From assembly GCA_029260075.1 (NCBI GenBank), contig JAJDDY010000075.1, positions 1 to 64,000 of the forward strand: DNA of 64,000 nucleotides, read 5' to 3'. Of this stretch, positions 1-9,133 are shown one piece after another. The position numbers were made by a program, and so were the translations under genes. The first letter of the stretch is position 1. Every line of letters starts with the position of its first letter. The notes beneath the pieces were generated by a model. It was given only the letters and a program-made list of their open reading frames with translations, was not told the origin of the DNA and made no database searches. This DNA is from Phycisphaerae bacterium (GTDB lineage: Bacteria; Planctomycetota; Phycisphaerae; UBA1845).

Positions 1-45
1 CCGTGGGGGGAGTCGAATCGGCACCGGATTCGACTCCCCCCACGG
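1..45. repeat. 19-bp perfect inverted repeat at window start
   Basis: Positions 1-19 (CCGTGGGGGGAGTCGAATC) are the exact reverse complement of 27-45, with a 7-base loop. The bases just after it (through about 65) carry a GCCATGGGCCACCC motif that recurs at 24846-24884, so this is probably one copy of a dispersed palindromic family. It lies upstream of the first gene and could also act as a terminator or an mRNA-end structure for a gene outside the window. Confidence 0.75.
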
Positions 46-181
46 CCAAAGCCATGGGCCACCCCGAGGGTGTCGAATAGGTGGGGCCCCGATCGGAAAC
101 CGGTGCGTCAAAGAAATACCATCCTTCTCCAGAAGGCTGAACACGTGTCTCCGCAAAACGCGGCGGACCAAATAGCACAAC

Positions 182-3100
182 GTGGCGGAACAAAAAGTAG
201 TAATGGAACCAACGATGCTCATCGCGCGACTGACAGCACTGCGTCATCGGATACGCCGAAGGTTGGTGGTCTACGGAGTCTTCGTAGTCATTACCAACGG
301 CGTGGCGGCGATGCTTTCGGTCATCACACTCGACTGGCTCTTGGGCCTGCCGCCGGTGCCGCGTCTGTGTTTGGGGATCATTTTCCTTGTCGGTTTCGCG
401 CTGGCTACCACATATTGGATCGTTCGTCCCATACGGACTGACATTGAACTGCACGGCGTAGCCGCTCGACTCGAAAACCATTTCGGATCGCTGCGCGATC
501 GCTTGACGACAACAGTCGAGTTCCTCCAGCACGACGAACAAGGCTCATCACCGACGCCAATGTCCCCAACAATGATGCAACAGGTTGTGGCGAACACCGA
601 ACGTATCACACGCGACACGCCACTGGAATCGGCGCTTTCCATGACACCGCTGGTTCTTCGCGGCGTGGTCGCAACGTGCGTCGTGGCGGTCTTTGCTCTG
701 GTCACCTATGCGTCCCCCGGCTGGGTCTCTACCGGGGTCGCCCGATACGTGTATCCGTGGGGGGCGTTGCAGTGGCCTCGAACCGTGGAAATCCAAGCAC
801 TAACGGCTGACCAAATCATCGCGGTCGGAGAATCGGTCACCGTCCGCATGGAGATACTGCGTGGCTTGGATGAAACGTTGCGCGGCGTAGTCCACGTCCG
901 TCAACCGGATGGCACGGCTGTTGCGCAAACGATGCAACGAGATGAGCCGGGACGAAGTGCTACGTTCCACGCGACAATCGACTCGGTGACGAGAAATCTC
1001 GAGTACTGGTTTGAAGCCGGGGATGCCAACACATTGGCACATCCCGCAAAGATTGGTGTGACACGTCGCCCCGAAGTCGTGGAAGCACTGGCCATTGTCG
1101 AACCACCGGCGTACGCATCGCAACGCGAAGCCATCGTACGCGACCTCAGCGAGGGGCCGGTGCGTGCTGTCGTCGGCGGCTTCGTTACCGTTGCCGTACG
1201 CTCAAGCAAACCGCTACCGGCGTCTAGTAACATCGAACAACTCAATCTCGACCGCGATGGTACGCCGTGGGTGGCCTTAGCCGTCGACGATGAGGATCGA
1301 CACAAACTGACGGCTCGGTTCGAGATTTCCGACGACGTTGGCTTCCGTGTGCACCTCACCGATGAACACGGTTTCTCGAACAGGGGCGGCGCCGAATTTG
1401 CGATCGACGCTGTCAATGATCGACCGCCCAGCGTGGCCGTGCTCGAACCAACCGCCGTAACCGAAGTGACGCCGCGCGGGTCTGTGGCGCTACTGGTTCG
1501 CGTACGCGATGACCTCGGGATCACACGCATCGAACTCGCGTCGCAACTCGTCGGCGGTGAGGCTCAACCGCGCGTAACGATGCCGGACTGGACCGAACAG
1601 GTCGACGAAGACAACGAGATCGAAGCCACCGCACGGTACCAATGGAATCTCGAATCGGCTGCGTTCGTTCCCGGTGACGTGGTAATCTATCGCGCCGTCG
1701 CCACCGACAACCGCTTGGCCGACGGCGTCACCGAACAGGAGGGGCAATCGGCCACACTGCGGCTTCGCGTCATCAGCGAGGTCGAGTTCGAGATTCGCAT
1801 GCGCAGCGAACTCGCCCGACTTGAAGCACGGATCCGTCAAATCGCGCTCGACGAGGAAGAGCTGCTCGATCATACCGTCGAGCTAGTCCGTCCCAAGCGC
1901 GAAGCCGCGGACGACGTCAGTCCCAACGAACCGCCTGGTGCATGGACAGCTCGTCAGCGCGATTGGCTCACCACACTTTCCGGCCGACAAAGTCGCCTGG
2001 GCACTCGGGTCCGCGAAACTGTGGGACGTCTGAGCGATATGGTCGAGCGCCGGCATAAGAACCACGTCGGCGACCAAGCCGCACGCGAGCGCATCGCCGT
2101 AATCTCGGAGGAGCTCCAGCAAACCGCATCCGAGTCGATGACAGCCGCAGGCAGCGCGCTAGAAGAATCGCGCGAAAGCGATCTTGAAGAGGACCAACAA
2201 GTCGCCATCCGACAGGCCGTGACAGCAGAAGAACGAACTCTTGAGCGTCTACACGATATCATTCGATCAATGACGCAATGGGGTGATTTCCGCGAGCTTC
2301 TGACGAAGTCGCGCGACTTGCGCGACCGACAGGACGAATTGCAACAACGAACCTCCGCCCTTGGCAAAGCGATCCTCGGACAACCGGTCGAAACCCTTGA
2401 CGAAGCCGACGCTGATCAACTCAAGCGACTCGGACGCGAGCAGGAACAACTCCGCGCCGATGTGGACGACTTGCTCAATCGGATGACCGCTGTCGCGAGC
2501 ATCGCACAAGAAAAGGATCCGTCAACAACCGAGGCCATCGACGACGCCCTGCGCGCCGCCCGCGCCCACGACGTGATGCAACACCTCGATGACGCGGTCA
2601 GCGGTATTGGTAAGAACCGAACGGCAGCCGCCGGCGTCGCCCAAAAATCTGCCGCCCACGCCATGCACAAGATGATCGACGCATTGAAACAGCGTGAGAC
2701 ACGCGAGCTTCAAGAGCTGTACAAACAATTGCAAGAGGCGCAGGATCAGGTGGCGTTTCTCATTCAACAGCAGGAAGACCTTCGCGACGCCACCGTGGAA
2801 TCCGGCGCGATGGGCGCGACCAAAGAAGAAACCGACCGGCTTAGTGAGCAGCAGCACCGACTTGAACGCAACACACGGTTGTTGGGTGAGGAGCTCGGAA
2901 GTGTGGATCGGACCGTCATAGCCGGTGCCAAAGTTCGACAAGCAGCCACCCCGATGCGCCAAGCCTATCGTCGTCTTGCCGAGGGTGGCGAAAAGCACGC
3001 CGTCGTCGCGCAGGAAGAAGCGTTGGCGATGCTTCACGACGCGCTCGAGCGATTGGAGCAAGCCGCGCTCGCCGCCGCCGACGAGTCCCTGCGCCGCTCC

Positions 3101-3739
3101 TTGGGGGATATCAGGGATGGGCTGGAGGCGATCGTAGCGGCACAACATGAAGTCAACGACGGTGTTGATGAGTTGCACGATTCGGTCGAAACGGGCAAAC
3201 GACTGGGTCGCGCCGCGAACCGAATGGCCGCGCGTCTCGCTCGTAAGCAGTTGGACGTGCGGTCCATGGTTGACCAGCGCGCTGCCGATTTCGAACAAGT
3301 CGTCGTCTACCGATGGGCTCTTTCTCGCGCCGTGCAGTGGATGGATGACTCTACCGACCGCCTGAACGAACGCACGATCGACGACGAGCTCATACGCCTT
3401 ACGCGCCGCATTGTTCGTGAACTCGAAACACTCATTAACGCCATCGACAGGACGCAAGGGCTGACGTCCGACGACGAGTTCACGCAGGGGTCTTCCTCCG
3501 GAGGTTCCGGACGATCGGCTACGTCAACCGAACGACCCGTACCGACCGTAGCGGAACTGTTCGTCCTCAAAACCATGCAGATAGACATCCGAAAACGCAC
3601 CGTCGGATTAGCGGAATCCGGCCACGCAGCCGCCAGCGAATCGCAACTCGACGAACTCAGATTGCTGGGCGAGGACCAAGCACGTCTGCGCCAACTGACC
3701 ATCATGATCGTCAAACAGGCGGAAAGGGGATCGCCGTGA
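182..3739 (+). CDS. Large membrane-anchored coiled-coil protein, DUF4175-like
   Basis: This 1185-residue protein starts at GTG 182; an in-frame ATG at 203 is an alternative. Residues about 28-50, 60-82 and 157-177 are hydrophobic and look like three membrane helices near the N-terminus. A beta-rich stretch follows (about 200-540), and then a long charged region rich in Glu, Arg, Gln and Ala that should form extended coiled coils to the C-terminus. This layout matches DUF4175-like proteins that in planctomycetes sit beside MoxR/BatA-type and toroid-protein genes. Its molecular function is not known. It overlaps the next gene by four bases (GTGA), so the two are probably translationally coupled. 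The family assignment is from layout and neighbours and is moderately sure; that it is a real membrane protein is clear. Confidence 0.8.
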   Translation: MAEQKVVMEPTMLIARLTALRHRIRRRLVVYGVFVVITNGVAAMLSVITLDWLLGLPPVPRLCLGIIFLVGFALATTYWIVRPIRTDIELHGVAARLENHFGSLRDRLTTTVEFLQHDEQGSSPTPMSPTMMQQVVANTERITRDTPLESALSMTPLVLRGVVATCVVAVFALVTYASPGWVSTGVARYVYPWGALQWPRTVEIQALTADQIIAVGESVTVRMEILRGLDETLRGVVHVRQPDGTAVAQTMQRDEPGRSATFHATIDSVTRNLEYWFEAGDANTLAHPAKIGVTRRPEVVEALAIVEPPAYASQREAIVRDLSEGPVRAVVGGFVTVAVRSSKPLPASSNIEQLNLDRDGTPWVALAVDDEDRHKLTARFEISDDVGFRVHLTDEHGFSNRGGAEFAIDAVNDRPPSVAVLEPTAVTEVTPRGSVALLVRVRDDLGITRIELASQLVGGEAQPRVTMPDWTEQVDEDNEIEATARYQWNLESAAFVPGDVVIYRAVATDNRLADGVTEQEGQSATLRLRVISEVEFEIRMRSELARLEARIRQIALDEEELLDHTVELVRPKREAADDVSPNEPPGAWTARQRDWLTTLSGRQSRLGTRVRETVGRLSDMVERRHKNHVGDQAARERIAVISEELQQTASESMTAAGSALEESRESDLEEDQQVAIRQAVTAEERTLERLHDIIRSMTQWGDFRELLTKSRDLRDRQDELQQRTSALGKAILGQPVETLDEADADQLKRLGREQEQLRADVDDLLNRMTAVASIAQEKDPSTTEAIDDALRAARAHDVMQHLDDAVSGIGKNRTAAAGVAQKSAAHAMHKMIDALKQRETRELQELYKQLQEAQDQVAFLIQQQEDLRDATVESGAMGATKEETDRLSEQQHRLERNTRLLGEELGSVDRTVIAGAKVRQAATPMRQAYRRLAEGGEKHAVVAQEEALAMLHDALERLEQAALAAADESLRRSLGDIRDGLEAIVAAQHEVNDGVDELHDSVETGKRLGRAANRMAARLARKQLDVRSMVDQRAADFEQVVVYRWALSRAVQWMDDSTDRLNERTIDDELIRLTRRIVRELETLINAIDRTQGLTSDDEFTQGSSSGGSGRSATSTERPVPTVAELFVLKTMQIDIRKRTVGLAESGHAAASESQLDELRLLGEDQARLRQLTIMIVKQAERGSP

Positions 3740-4500
3740 CTCGACGCGTAGCCAGGTTCGACATCAATGTAGAGGAATCGCAAGGCATGACCTCCGATGC
3801 AAACCGCGACGGTTCTACACGCACATCGCTCCGACTGACCCGCAAGTCCCACGCACGGCGCGGTCAGTCGATGCGGTCGATCGCCACTGTAATAGCACTT
3901 GTTCTTCTGACTTCGCCCGGATGGGCACAGCAACCCCCAACGCCACCCAAGGCGGACAAGAACGATCGAAAGCTTAGCGACAAACTGCTCAACAAGTCCG
4001 GCGAACGTTCGGACGAGAGCGTTATGGAAGTTGTCATTCGTCTTATGAACGATGCAGCCGCCCGGCTGGAGATTCGGTTCGACACCGGCGAGGGCACGCT
4101 CGAGCTACAAGACTCAATCCTCAAGCGACTGGACGAAGCCATCGAACTTGCAGCGAGCCAACGGAACCCCTCACGCAACAATCAGAAAGGGTCCACCGGC
4201 GATCGTCGTCAGCAACCGAAGAGGCAAAACGCCCAAACCAAGCAAGCCCGAACCGAACAAGGTGAAGGCGAAGGTCAAAGCGACGACAACGCCCAGAGCG
4301 ATCACGCCAAGGGCGCCGTCACCAACCCCAAACCCGGCGGCGACATGCTCGACACGCGGCGCGGTTGGGGCCACCTTCCCCAGCGCGAGCGCGACGAGAT
4401 CATTCAAGGCGTTGGCGAGCGATACCTTCAGCGATACCGGACTTGGATCGAGAAGTATTACCGCGCACTGCGCGACCGCGACGACGGGAGTCGACCGTAA
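3736..4500 (+). CDS. Exported small charged protein of the toroid/NPCBM operon
   Basis: The GTG at 3736 overlaps the preceding stop (GTGA) and has a good ribosome binding site, GGGGA, five bases upstream. The hydrophobic signal-like stretch (IALVLLTSPGWAQ, cleavage expected after AQ) begins only at about residue 46, so ATG 3871 would give a cleaner signal peptide but has no visible ribosome site. The middle (about 140-200) is a low-complexity Lys/Gln/Glu/Asn linker. The C-terminus ends in a WGHLPQRERDEI block followed by ERYLQRYRTWIEKYYRAL, a tail shared by small exported planctomycete proteins next to DUF4175-like genes. The function is unknown; a periplasmic partner of the upstream membrane protein is a reasonable guess. 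Confidence 0.7.
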   Translation: MTRRVARFDINVEESQGMTSDANRDGSTRTSLRLTRKSHARRGQSMRSIATVIALVLLTSPGWAQQPPTPPKADKNDRKLSDKLLNKSGERSDESVMEVVIRLMNDAAARLEIRFDTGEGTLELQDSILKRLDEAIELAASQRNPSRNNQKGSTGDRRQQPKRQNAQTKQARTEQGEGEGQSDDNAQSDHAKGAVTNPKPGGDMLDTRRGWGHLPQRERDEIIQGVGERYLQRYRTWIEKYYRALRDRDDGSRP

Positions 4501-5663
4501 TGAGGCGTTTTCAGGGACGACAAATGAACTGCGACGGTCTGACCCCGAATTACCTGTTCCAACTGCGTGGCCCCGGCCTGTGTGGCACCGGCTTTCAGCC
4601 GGTAATCCATCGGCGCTCTTTCCCTGTTCGCAGACCGCAGCCCATTCAAACCGGCGTAGTCGTCCTATGCTCGATCATTCTCGGCGCGGGCGCTATGGCG
4701 CGATCCCAGCCGACGCCCGCCGTACCGTTCGCCGAAGAACTGACCGAAGCCCACCGCTCGGCGACGCGCCGCGGTCTTGCCTGGCTCGCCCATCAGCAAG
4801 CGCCCGACGGGTCGTTCGGCAGCCTGTCCCACTACGGCCCGCACGTGGGAATCACCGGACTGGCTGGGCTTGCACTTATGGCCGACGGCAACATGCCGGG
4901 GCGCGGACGTTGGGGTGAGCAGGTGGCTCGCGCCCTGGCGTTCGTTCTTGCGCACAGCTCGGAAAGCGGTCTGCTCGCGGCCGAAACATCGCACGGTCCA
5001 ATGTACGGTCACGGGTTCGCTACGCTATTTCTGGGTGAGGTCTACGGCATGAGCCCACGACCCGAAGTTCGCGAAACCCTACGAAAGGCTGTACGGTTGA
5101 TCGTCAGCACACAGAACGACGAAGGCGGTTGGCGATATCAACCGGTGCGCGACGACGCCGACCTATCGGTAACCGTGTGCCAGGTTATGGCACTTCGCGC
5201 GGCGCGCAACGCCGGCATCTATGTAGACAAGAGCGTCGTCGATCGGGCTGTCGAGTATGTTCGCGCCAGTCAGAACCCGGACGGCGGTTTTCGATACATG
5301 CTCAATTCGGGCGGTTCGGCGTTCGCGCGATCTGCGGCGGGCGTGGCCACGTTGCAGTACGCGGGTGTCTACAGCGGGGAAGAGGTACAACGCGGACTGC
5401 AATACATTAGACGTTTCATGCCGCCCAAGGAGCAGACCGTCGGCCACTACTTCTATGGTCACTACTACGCCGCGCAGGCGATGTATCTATCCGGCGACAA
5501 GAACTGGGCCAAATGGTGGCCCGCGGTCAGCGGTGAACTGCTGGCCAAACAGGATGACAAGGAGGGGTTTTGGCGCGGGCAGGCGGGGCAAGAGTACGGA
5601 ACAGCCATGGCGCTGATCGTGCTCCAACTACCCAATCGTCTGCTGCCGATCTTTCAGAAATGA
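4500..5663 (+). CDS. Squalene-cyclase/prenyltransferase-type alpha-toroid protein
   Basis: The start ATG shares its A with the upstream stop (TAATG), with GGGAG nine bases upstream, giving 387 residues. Residues from about 85 onward contain repeated helical-hairpin units typical of the terpenoid-cyclase/prenyltransferase toroid fold, such as GLAWLAHQQAPDGSFGS and VEYVRASQNPDGGFRY. A hydrophobic stretch (VVVLCSIILGAGAMA) just before the fold looks like a signal or anchor. No DXDD cyclisation motif is evident, so enzyme activity is doubtful; planctomycete members of this type are usually annotated only by fold. Residues about 31-38 (CGTGFQPV) are a translated copy of a dispersed palindrome, so either the repeat landed in the N-terminal region or the true start is further downstream. 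Confidence 0.8.
   Translation: MRRFQGRQMNCDGLTPNYLFQLRGPGLCGTGFQPVIHRRSFPVRRPQPIQTGVVVLCSIILGAGAMARSQPTPAVPFAEELTEAHRSATRRGLAWLAHQQAPDGSFGSLSHYGPHVGITGLAGLALMADGNMPGRGRWGEQVARALAFVLAHSSESGLLAAETSHGPMYGHGFATLFLGEVYGMSPRPEVRETLRKAVRLIVSTQNDEGGWRYQPVRDDADLSVTVCQVMALRAARNAGIYVDKSVVDRAVEYVRASQNPDGGFRYMLNSGGSAFARSAAGVATLQYAGVYSGEEVQRGLQYIRRFMPPKEQTVGHYFYGHYYAAQAMYLSGDKNWAKWWPAVSGELLAKQDDKEGFWRGQAGQEYGTAMALIVLQLPNRLLPIFQK
4581..4608 (+). repeat. Dispersed palindrome family A, copy 1 (inside a CDS)
   Basis: TGTGGCACCGGCTTTCAGCC followed by GGTAATCC forms a short stem (ACCGGCT/AGCCGGT). Near-identical sequences occur at 7349, 22885, 30205, 49133, 49195, 51385 and 51432. This copy is translated as GTGFQPV within the N-terminal region of the toroid protein. 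Confidence 0.85.
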
Positions 5664-7138
5664 TCATGACGCACACAAGACTCACGACAAGGCAATCCAC
5701 GCAGCGCGGGGCACGACCATCTTGCGGGTGTGTCGAAGAGATAGAACCGCGTGCGGTCATTGGTGACGAGACAACCTGCAAGCGAATCGCCCTAACCGTC
5801 CAAGGCGAGCCAGCGCGTAACCGGTGTTTGAACAGATTGACGCTTGTTCGCGGGATGGTGGTCACGGTAGCGCTTTTCGTACCATCAACGCTTCTTGGCG
5901 GGCCGCCGGCCGTTGGTGGGAACAGGTCAAGCGCGACCACGGGCGGAGGGATACCTGTGACGCTGCGTACGGTTTCGCAAGAGGCACTTACCGGTACGCT
6001 GATGAGCCTATCCTCGTCTCAGGGGGTTACGCTGCGGACTAATACGGATGAAGTGCATCAAATCCCGCTCGCGGACATGGTTCGCCTGTCGACCGGCGAA
6101 GGCATCGCGGCGCGCGGCTCAAGTGACGCGACACTTTCTTTGTCCGACGGCGGGTTGGTTCATGGTACACTCGGCAAGTCGAACAACGATGTGATCGCGT
6201 TCACCACCGTCGACCTGGGGCGCCTTGCCATTCCGTTGGAGTCCGTCGTTCGCATCGACACGCCGCGTGCTCAAACACCGGCTTACCGAAACGTGGGCGA
6301 CCCGTTTAAGAATGCAGGACGAGGCGTGACGGGCCAACGCAGCACGCCCCCGCAGCCACAACTCGACGCCTCATATTCCAGCCGAGATGAAGACGACCAC
6401 ATCCTGCTCACCAATGGCGATACTATTGGCGGGTTCATCGAATCGTTCGGTTCAAACGGCATCTCGATCGAGACCGAAACCGGTCTCGCCACGCTACCCA
6501 TTCGTCACGTCGTTAGCGCGGCGCTCGCTTCGCCTGCGGCGCCGGCGCGAAAGAACCCGTACTGCATCGCGACGCTGCGTCGCAGCGGCCGCATCTTGCT
6601 GACGGATCTCAAGATTGCCGGCACGTCGGTCAAGGGACAGTTGCCCAACGGCGAGACGATCAACATCGAAGCCGAGCGGATCGTGCAGATCGAGTTTGTC
6701 GGCGGGCGGTGGGAATGGCTGGCTACACATCAGCCGATCAGTTTCGAACACACGCCCATGCTCGCTCTAGGGTGGGAATATGTGGTCAATCACAATGTCC
6801 TTGGTGGTCGGCTTGCGGTCGACGGCGCGGTCTACGAACACGGAATCGGCGTTCACAGTCGTGCGAACCTAACCTACGACTTGAGGGGTGCGTATCGTAC
6901 GTTCGTAACGTCGTTCGGCATGGACGACGACAGCGGACCGTTGGCCGACGTGGACGTGCGCATTCGCGTGGACGGGCGCGTTCGGTTTGAGCGCGACCAT
7001 GTGCGTCGCGGGCAGGATATGCAATCGATCCGTCTTGACGTTCAGGGCGCCGACCGCATCGAGCTGATCGTGGGGTTCGGCGGCAACGGGGACATACAAG
7101 ATCGCTTCAACTGGATCGAACCGGCATTGATCCGCTAG
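5660..7138 (+). CDS. Exported protein with C-terminal NPCBM carbohydrate-binding domain
   Basis: The start ATG overlaps the upstream stop (ATGA), giving 492 residues. A hydrophobic export segment (MVVTVALFVPSTLLGG) occurs at about residues 65-80. Two repeats of a small beta domain of the type found beside NPCBM follow, seen in SLSDGGLVHGTLG and LLTNGDTIGGFIES. The C-terminal ~150 residues match NPCBM, a putative carbohydrate-binding module of glycosidase and planctomycete surface proteins; the segment with YEHGIGVHSRANLTYDL, FGMDDDSG and DRFNWIEPALI is diagnostic. It is the last gene of a four-gene overlapping run. A role in binding cell-surface or environmental polysaccharide is inferred from the domain. 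Confidence 0.85.
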   Translation: MIMTHTRLTTRQSTQRGARPSCGCVEEIEPRAVIGDETTCKRIALTVQGEPARNRCLNRLTLVRGMVVTVALFVPSTLLGGPPAVGGNRSSATTGGGIPVTLRTVSQEALTGTLMSLSSSQGVTLRTNTDEVHQIPLADMVRLSTGEGIAARGSSDATLSLSDGGLVHGTLGKSNNDVIAFTTVDLGRLAIPLESVVRIDTPRAQTPAYRNVGDPFKNAGRGVTGQRSTPPQPQLDASYSSRDEDDHILLTNGDTIGGFIESFGSNGISIETETGLATLPIRHVVSAALASPAAPARKNPYCIATLRRSGRILLTDLKIAGTSVKGQLPNGETINIEAERIVQIEFVGGRWEWLATHQPISFEHTPMLALGWEYVVNHNVLGGRLAVDGAVYEHGIGVHSRANLTYDLRGAYRTFVTSFGMDDDSGPLADVDVRIRVDGRVRFERDHVRRGQDMQSIRLDVQGADRIELIVGFGGNGDIQDRFNWIEPALIR

Positions 7139-7221
7139 AAGTGCCATGAATGTGGCAGTGGGAATGGACGGCTAGGCGCAGGAATATGTTCATGCTAAGA
7201 ACGTCTGCGACGGGCCTCTTG

Positions 7222-7290
7222 CCGAGCCGCGCCCGTTAGGAAGCGGTCCGGACGCGCACGTGAAAACGCTTCCTCGCGAGCGCGGCTCGG
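7222..7290. repeat. Dispersed palindrome family B, copy 1
   Basis: CCGAGCCGCGCCCGTTAGGA near 7222 faces an imperfect reverse complement ending in GAGCGCGGCTCGG at 7290. The same arms occur at 14657-14737 and 19227-19307. It lies just downstream of the NPCBM gene, between convergent genes, so it may end transcripts from either side. Confidence 0.85.
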
Positions 7291-7348
7291 TTCATCGAAA
7301 ACCCACTACTACGTCTTCTCAAACGCGATAAGGAAGAATACGCAATTG

Positions 7349-7377
7349 GGATCACCGGCTGGAAGCCGGTGCCACAC
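7349..7377 (-). repeat. Dispersed palindrome family A, copy 2
   Basis: This is the reverse-orientation copy (GGATCACCGGCTGGAAGCCG followed by GTGCCACAC). It sits 60 bases from family B copy 1 in the same convergent gap. Confidence 0.85.
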
Positions 7378-7411
7378 TTCTCGAACACGCTCGGACACGG
7401 GTTCTTTCCGC

Positions 7412-8083
7412 CTATTCGCTTGCTCGATCTGAAACGGGCGAGTTCTTGTCTTCGAGCTCCACGCCGTAGAGGTGGCGCACCATATCGGCCACATCGCTTG
7501 GCATCGGTTGATCGGTAGGTGGCGGGTCCGTGGCGTCGCGCCCCGTTGACGCACCACATCGTCGCGCTTCCGCCCGGCGGTTTTCCGCTAGTGCCTTCGC
7601 AAGCTTGACGAGCTCATCGGTTGGAATCTCGTGTTCGTTCGTGGCCAACCGTTCATACACGATGCCGATTAGAAGCAGGTACGCCTTGCGCTCCCATAAA
7701 TCCGGATCACAGCGTGTGGCCGTCCCCAGCGTCCGATCCAAGATCGTAGCGACCGACATCTGACGCAGTCGATGGTCGGTCTGCCTGCGTTCCCAGTCGT
7801 CAGAAGACTCGGACTTGGGCGAACCCTCGGTCTCAGTCGACGCCATCGACGAACCGGCCACGCGCTTGAGGTAGTTGAACAGCCGTCGCTTCGTGAGGCC
7901 GTAACGCTCTTCAACCTCGTACCGCTCCGCCAATTGCGCGGCCTCTGCAGTTGTGATGTGAGCACGGTCCTCAGCGGCTGCGAGCGCCGTGGCGGCCGAT
8001 CTGATCTCGGTTAGAACGTCCTTGCCGATCAACGCTTCCACGGGTCTTCGACGCGACCGAATTGTCTTTGTCTGTTGCATCAT
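7412..8083 (-). CDS. Phage Mu gp27-like protein (DUF3486 type), putative
   Basis: This 223-residue soluble protein begins with ATG at 8083, overlapping the stop of the gene before it (ATGA). The N-terminal third includes an HTH-like stretch with AEAAQLAERYEV and TKRRLFNYLKRV. The part with YLLLIGIVYERL and DELVKLAKALAENRRAEARR resembles the C-terminal helical part of DUF3486/Mu gp27 proteins, which end in a similar LARAL..ARAE pattern. Mu gp27 lies just before the terminase in Mu-like phages. Here nothing of that kind follows: the next gene is convergent and chromosomal. The call rests on weak sequence similarity plus the order of three genes; a plain DNA-binding protein is the alternative. 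Confidence 0.45.
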   Translation of the reverse strand: MMQQTKTIRSRRRPVEALIGKDVLTEIRSAATALAAAEDRAHITTAEAAQLAERYEVEERYGLTKRRLFNYLKRVAGSSMASTETEGSPKSESSDDWERRQTDHRLRQMSVATILDRTLGTATRCDPDLWERKAYLLLIGIVYERLATNEHEIPTDELVKLAKALAENRRAEARRCGASTGRDATDPPPTDQPMPSDVADMVRHLYGVELEDKNSPVSDRASE

Positions 8084-8397
8084 TCTTCGAGCGCGGGATC
8101 GTGAATGCAGCGATCAGCCACCTCGAAACCGGTCGCGGTCAAGCGAAACCATCGCTGGCGCCAAGGCGTCAGCCCGTTGCCGTTTGCAAGATCCGGAGTG
8201 ACCCGCTCGACGTATCCTTTGGAAAGGAGGTAGTGAAGATCACGCCGCAGATGATCGAACTCCATAGTGGGAAAGAGCACAAGAAGACTTCTCATCAACC
8301 GTTCAGCCTGTAAGGCAGCCGGGTAGACAACCTTCAGCGCCACCAGCACTTCATTGCGTATGCGTTTGATCAACCGTGTGTTGCGTCCGTTCGCCAT
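8080..8397 (-). CDS. Phage Mu gp26-like winged-helix protein, putative
   Basis: The 105-residue reading starts at ATG 8397, 14 bases after the upstream stop, with GGAG upstream; a longer frame reaching 8586 overlaps the upstream gene and is unlikely. The sequence fits a small winged helix: LMRSLLVLFPTMEFDHLRRD, then LHYLLSKGYVERV, then a wing and LTATGFEVADRCI. This is the pattern of Mu gp26-type phage proteins (VpaChn25_0724 family), where the helix ends in a short LT..G..VA motif. It is coupled by a 4-base overlap to the gp27-like gene. Function in any system is unknown; a DNA-binding regulator is possible. Confidence 0.5.
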   Translation of the reverse strand: MANGRNTRLIKRIRNEVLVALKVVYPAALQAERLMRSLLVLFPTMEFDHLRRDLHYLLSKGYVERVTPDLANGNGLTPWRQRWFRLTATGFEVADRCIHDPALEE

Positions 8398-8411
8398 CTG
8401 ATCCCGCACTC

Positions 8412-8822
8412 CTATTCTTCGCAGGCTGCGGGGTCGAGACCGCCTTGCCCATGCCCAGATGAAGCGTTGTCCAACGTCCCGCCACGAGGTGACCGGCGCG
8501 AGGCATCCATCGCCGTCTCCATCTGAACCACTTTCTTGCTGAGCCAATTCAACGTCTGTCGTGCCAACATGCACTCGCGCAGCCATTCCTCCTTGGTCGT
8601 AAAGTCTCGTTCGAGGTTGGTGACCGTGGCGCGAAGCCCCTCAGCCGATCGCTCGATGGATTCGATGCGGCGAATGATTTCACGGTGTTCCGTCGCCTGC
8701 TGCTCGCGTGACGAGCGAAGATAGAACGTTACAACCGTCAAAGGCACGACGACCAGCGGCGTCATCACGCCGAGAAGTGTACCGACGGCTTCAAAGCTCA
8801 CTTCGGCGATCATCCACACCAT
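8412..8822 (-). CDS. Phage Mu gp25-like membrane/coiled-coil protein, putative
   Basis: This 136-residue protein has one membrane helix (about residues 13-33, GTLLGVMTPLVVVPLTVVTF) followed by a coiled coil (about 35-95, with HREIIRRIESIERSAEGLRA). The same layout, membrane helix then coiled coil, is seen in Mu gp25/DUF2730 proteins, the first of the gp25-gp26-gp27 run. The C-terminal ~35 residues are Gly/Ser-rich and disordered. It is the first gene of the three-gene minus-strand run, and its start codon lies beside the gap at 8823-9133, which probably holds the promoter. Similarity is by architecture only. Confidence 0.5.
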   Translation of the reverse strand: MVWMIAEVSFEAVGTLLGVMTPLVVVPLTVVTFYLRSSREQQATEHREIIRRIESIERSAEGLRATVTNLERDFTTKEEWLRECMLARQTLNWLSKKVVQMETAMDASRRSPRGGTLDNASSGHGQGGLDPAACEE

Positions 8823-9133
8823 GAATCCTCCATCATCCGTTCGCCGAGTCGAACGGCCCGGTCAAGCGACTTTGGTAGCTAGATTCGTCCAGCGCCCCCT
8901 GTGGTCGAGGCATCCAATCGGGATCGTGCCCGAGGCATCCGGCCCATTTGCGACGCGATCCGCCGTAAGAACGGCGCCGGTGCTCGCTACGGCGCCTACT
9001 CTCGGACGATCATCCCGGCCGGGGATGGGACGTCGGGAGCTCGGCCACGCATTGACGAAACCCCCCAGCGTCGCTACAGTTCATAGGTGCTCGCATCTTC
9101 GCAAGCGGTCCGAAAACAAGGTGGGGTTGATTC
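8823..9133. other. Divergent intergenic region, no gene seen
   Basis: The 311 bases separate the minus-strand Mu-like run from the plus-strand receiver/GGDEF pair and should hold both promoters. A near-palindrome (CATCCCGGCCGGGGATG at 9011-9027) is the only structure noticed. A small plus-strand frame over 8821-9144 shows no recognisable protein. An AAGGTGGGG ribosome site occurs at about 9119-9127 for the next gene. Confidence 0.5.

Noticed and set aside
4052-4918. 288-residue plus-strand frame across the second and third genes
   Set aside because: It is an alternate-frame reading of two well-supported overlapping genes, and its composition is Arg/Pro/Thr-rich.
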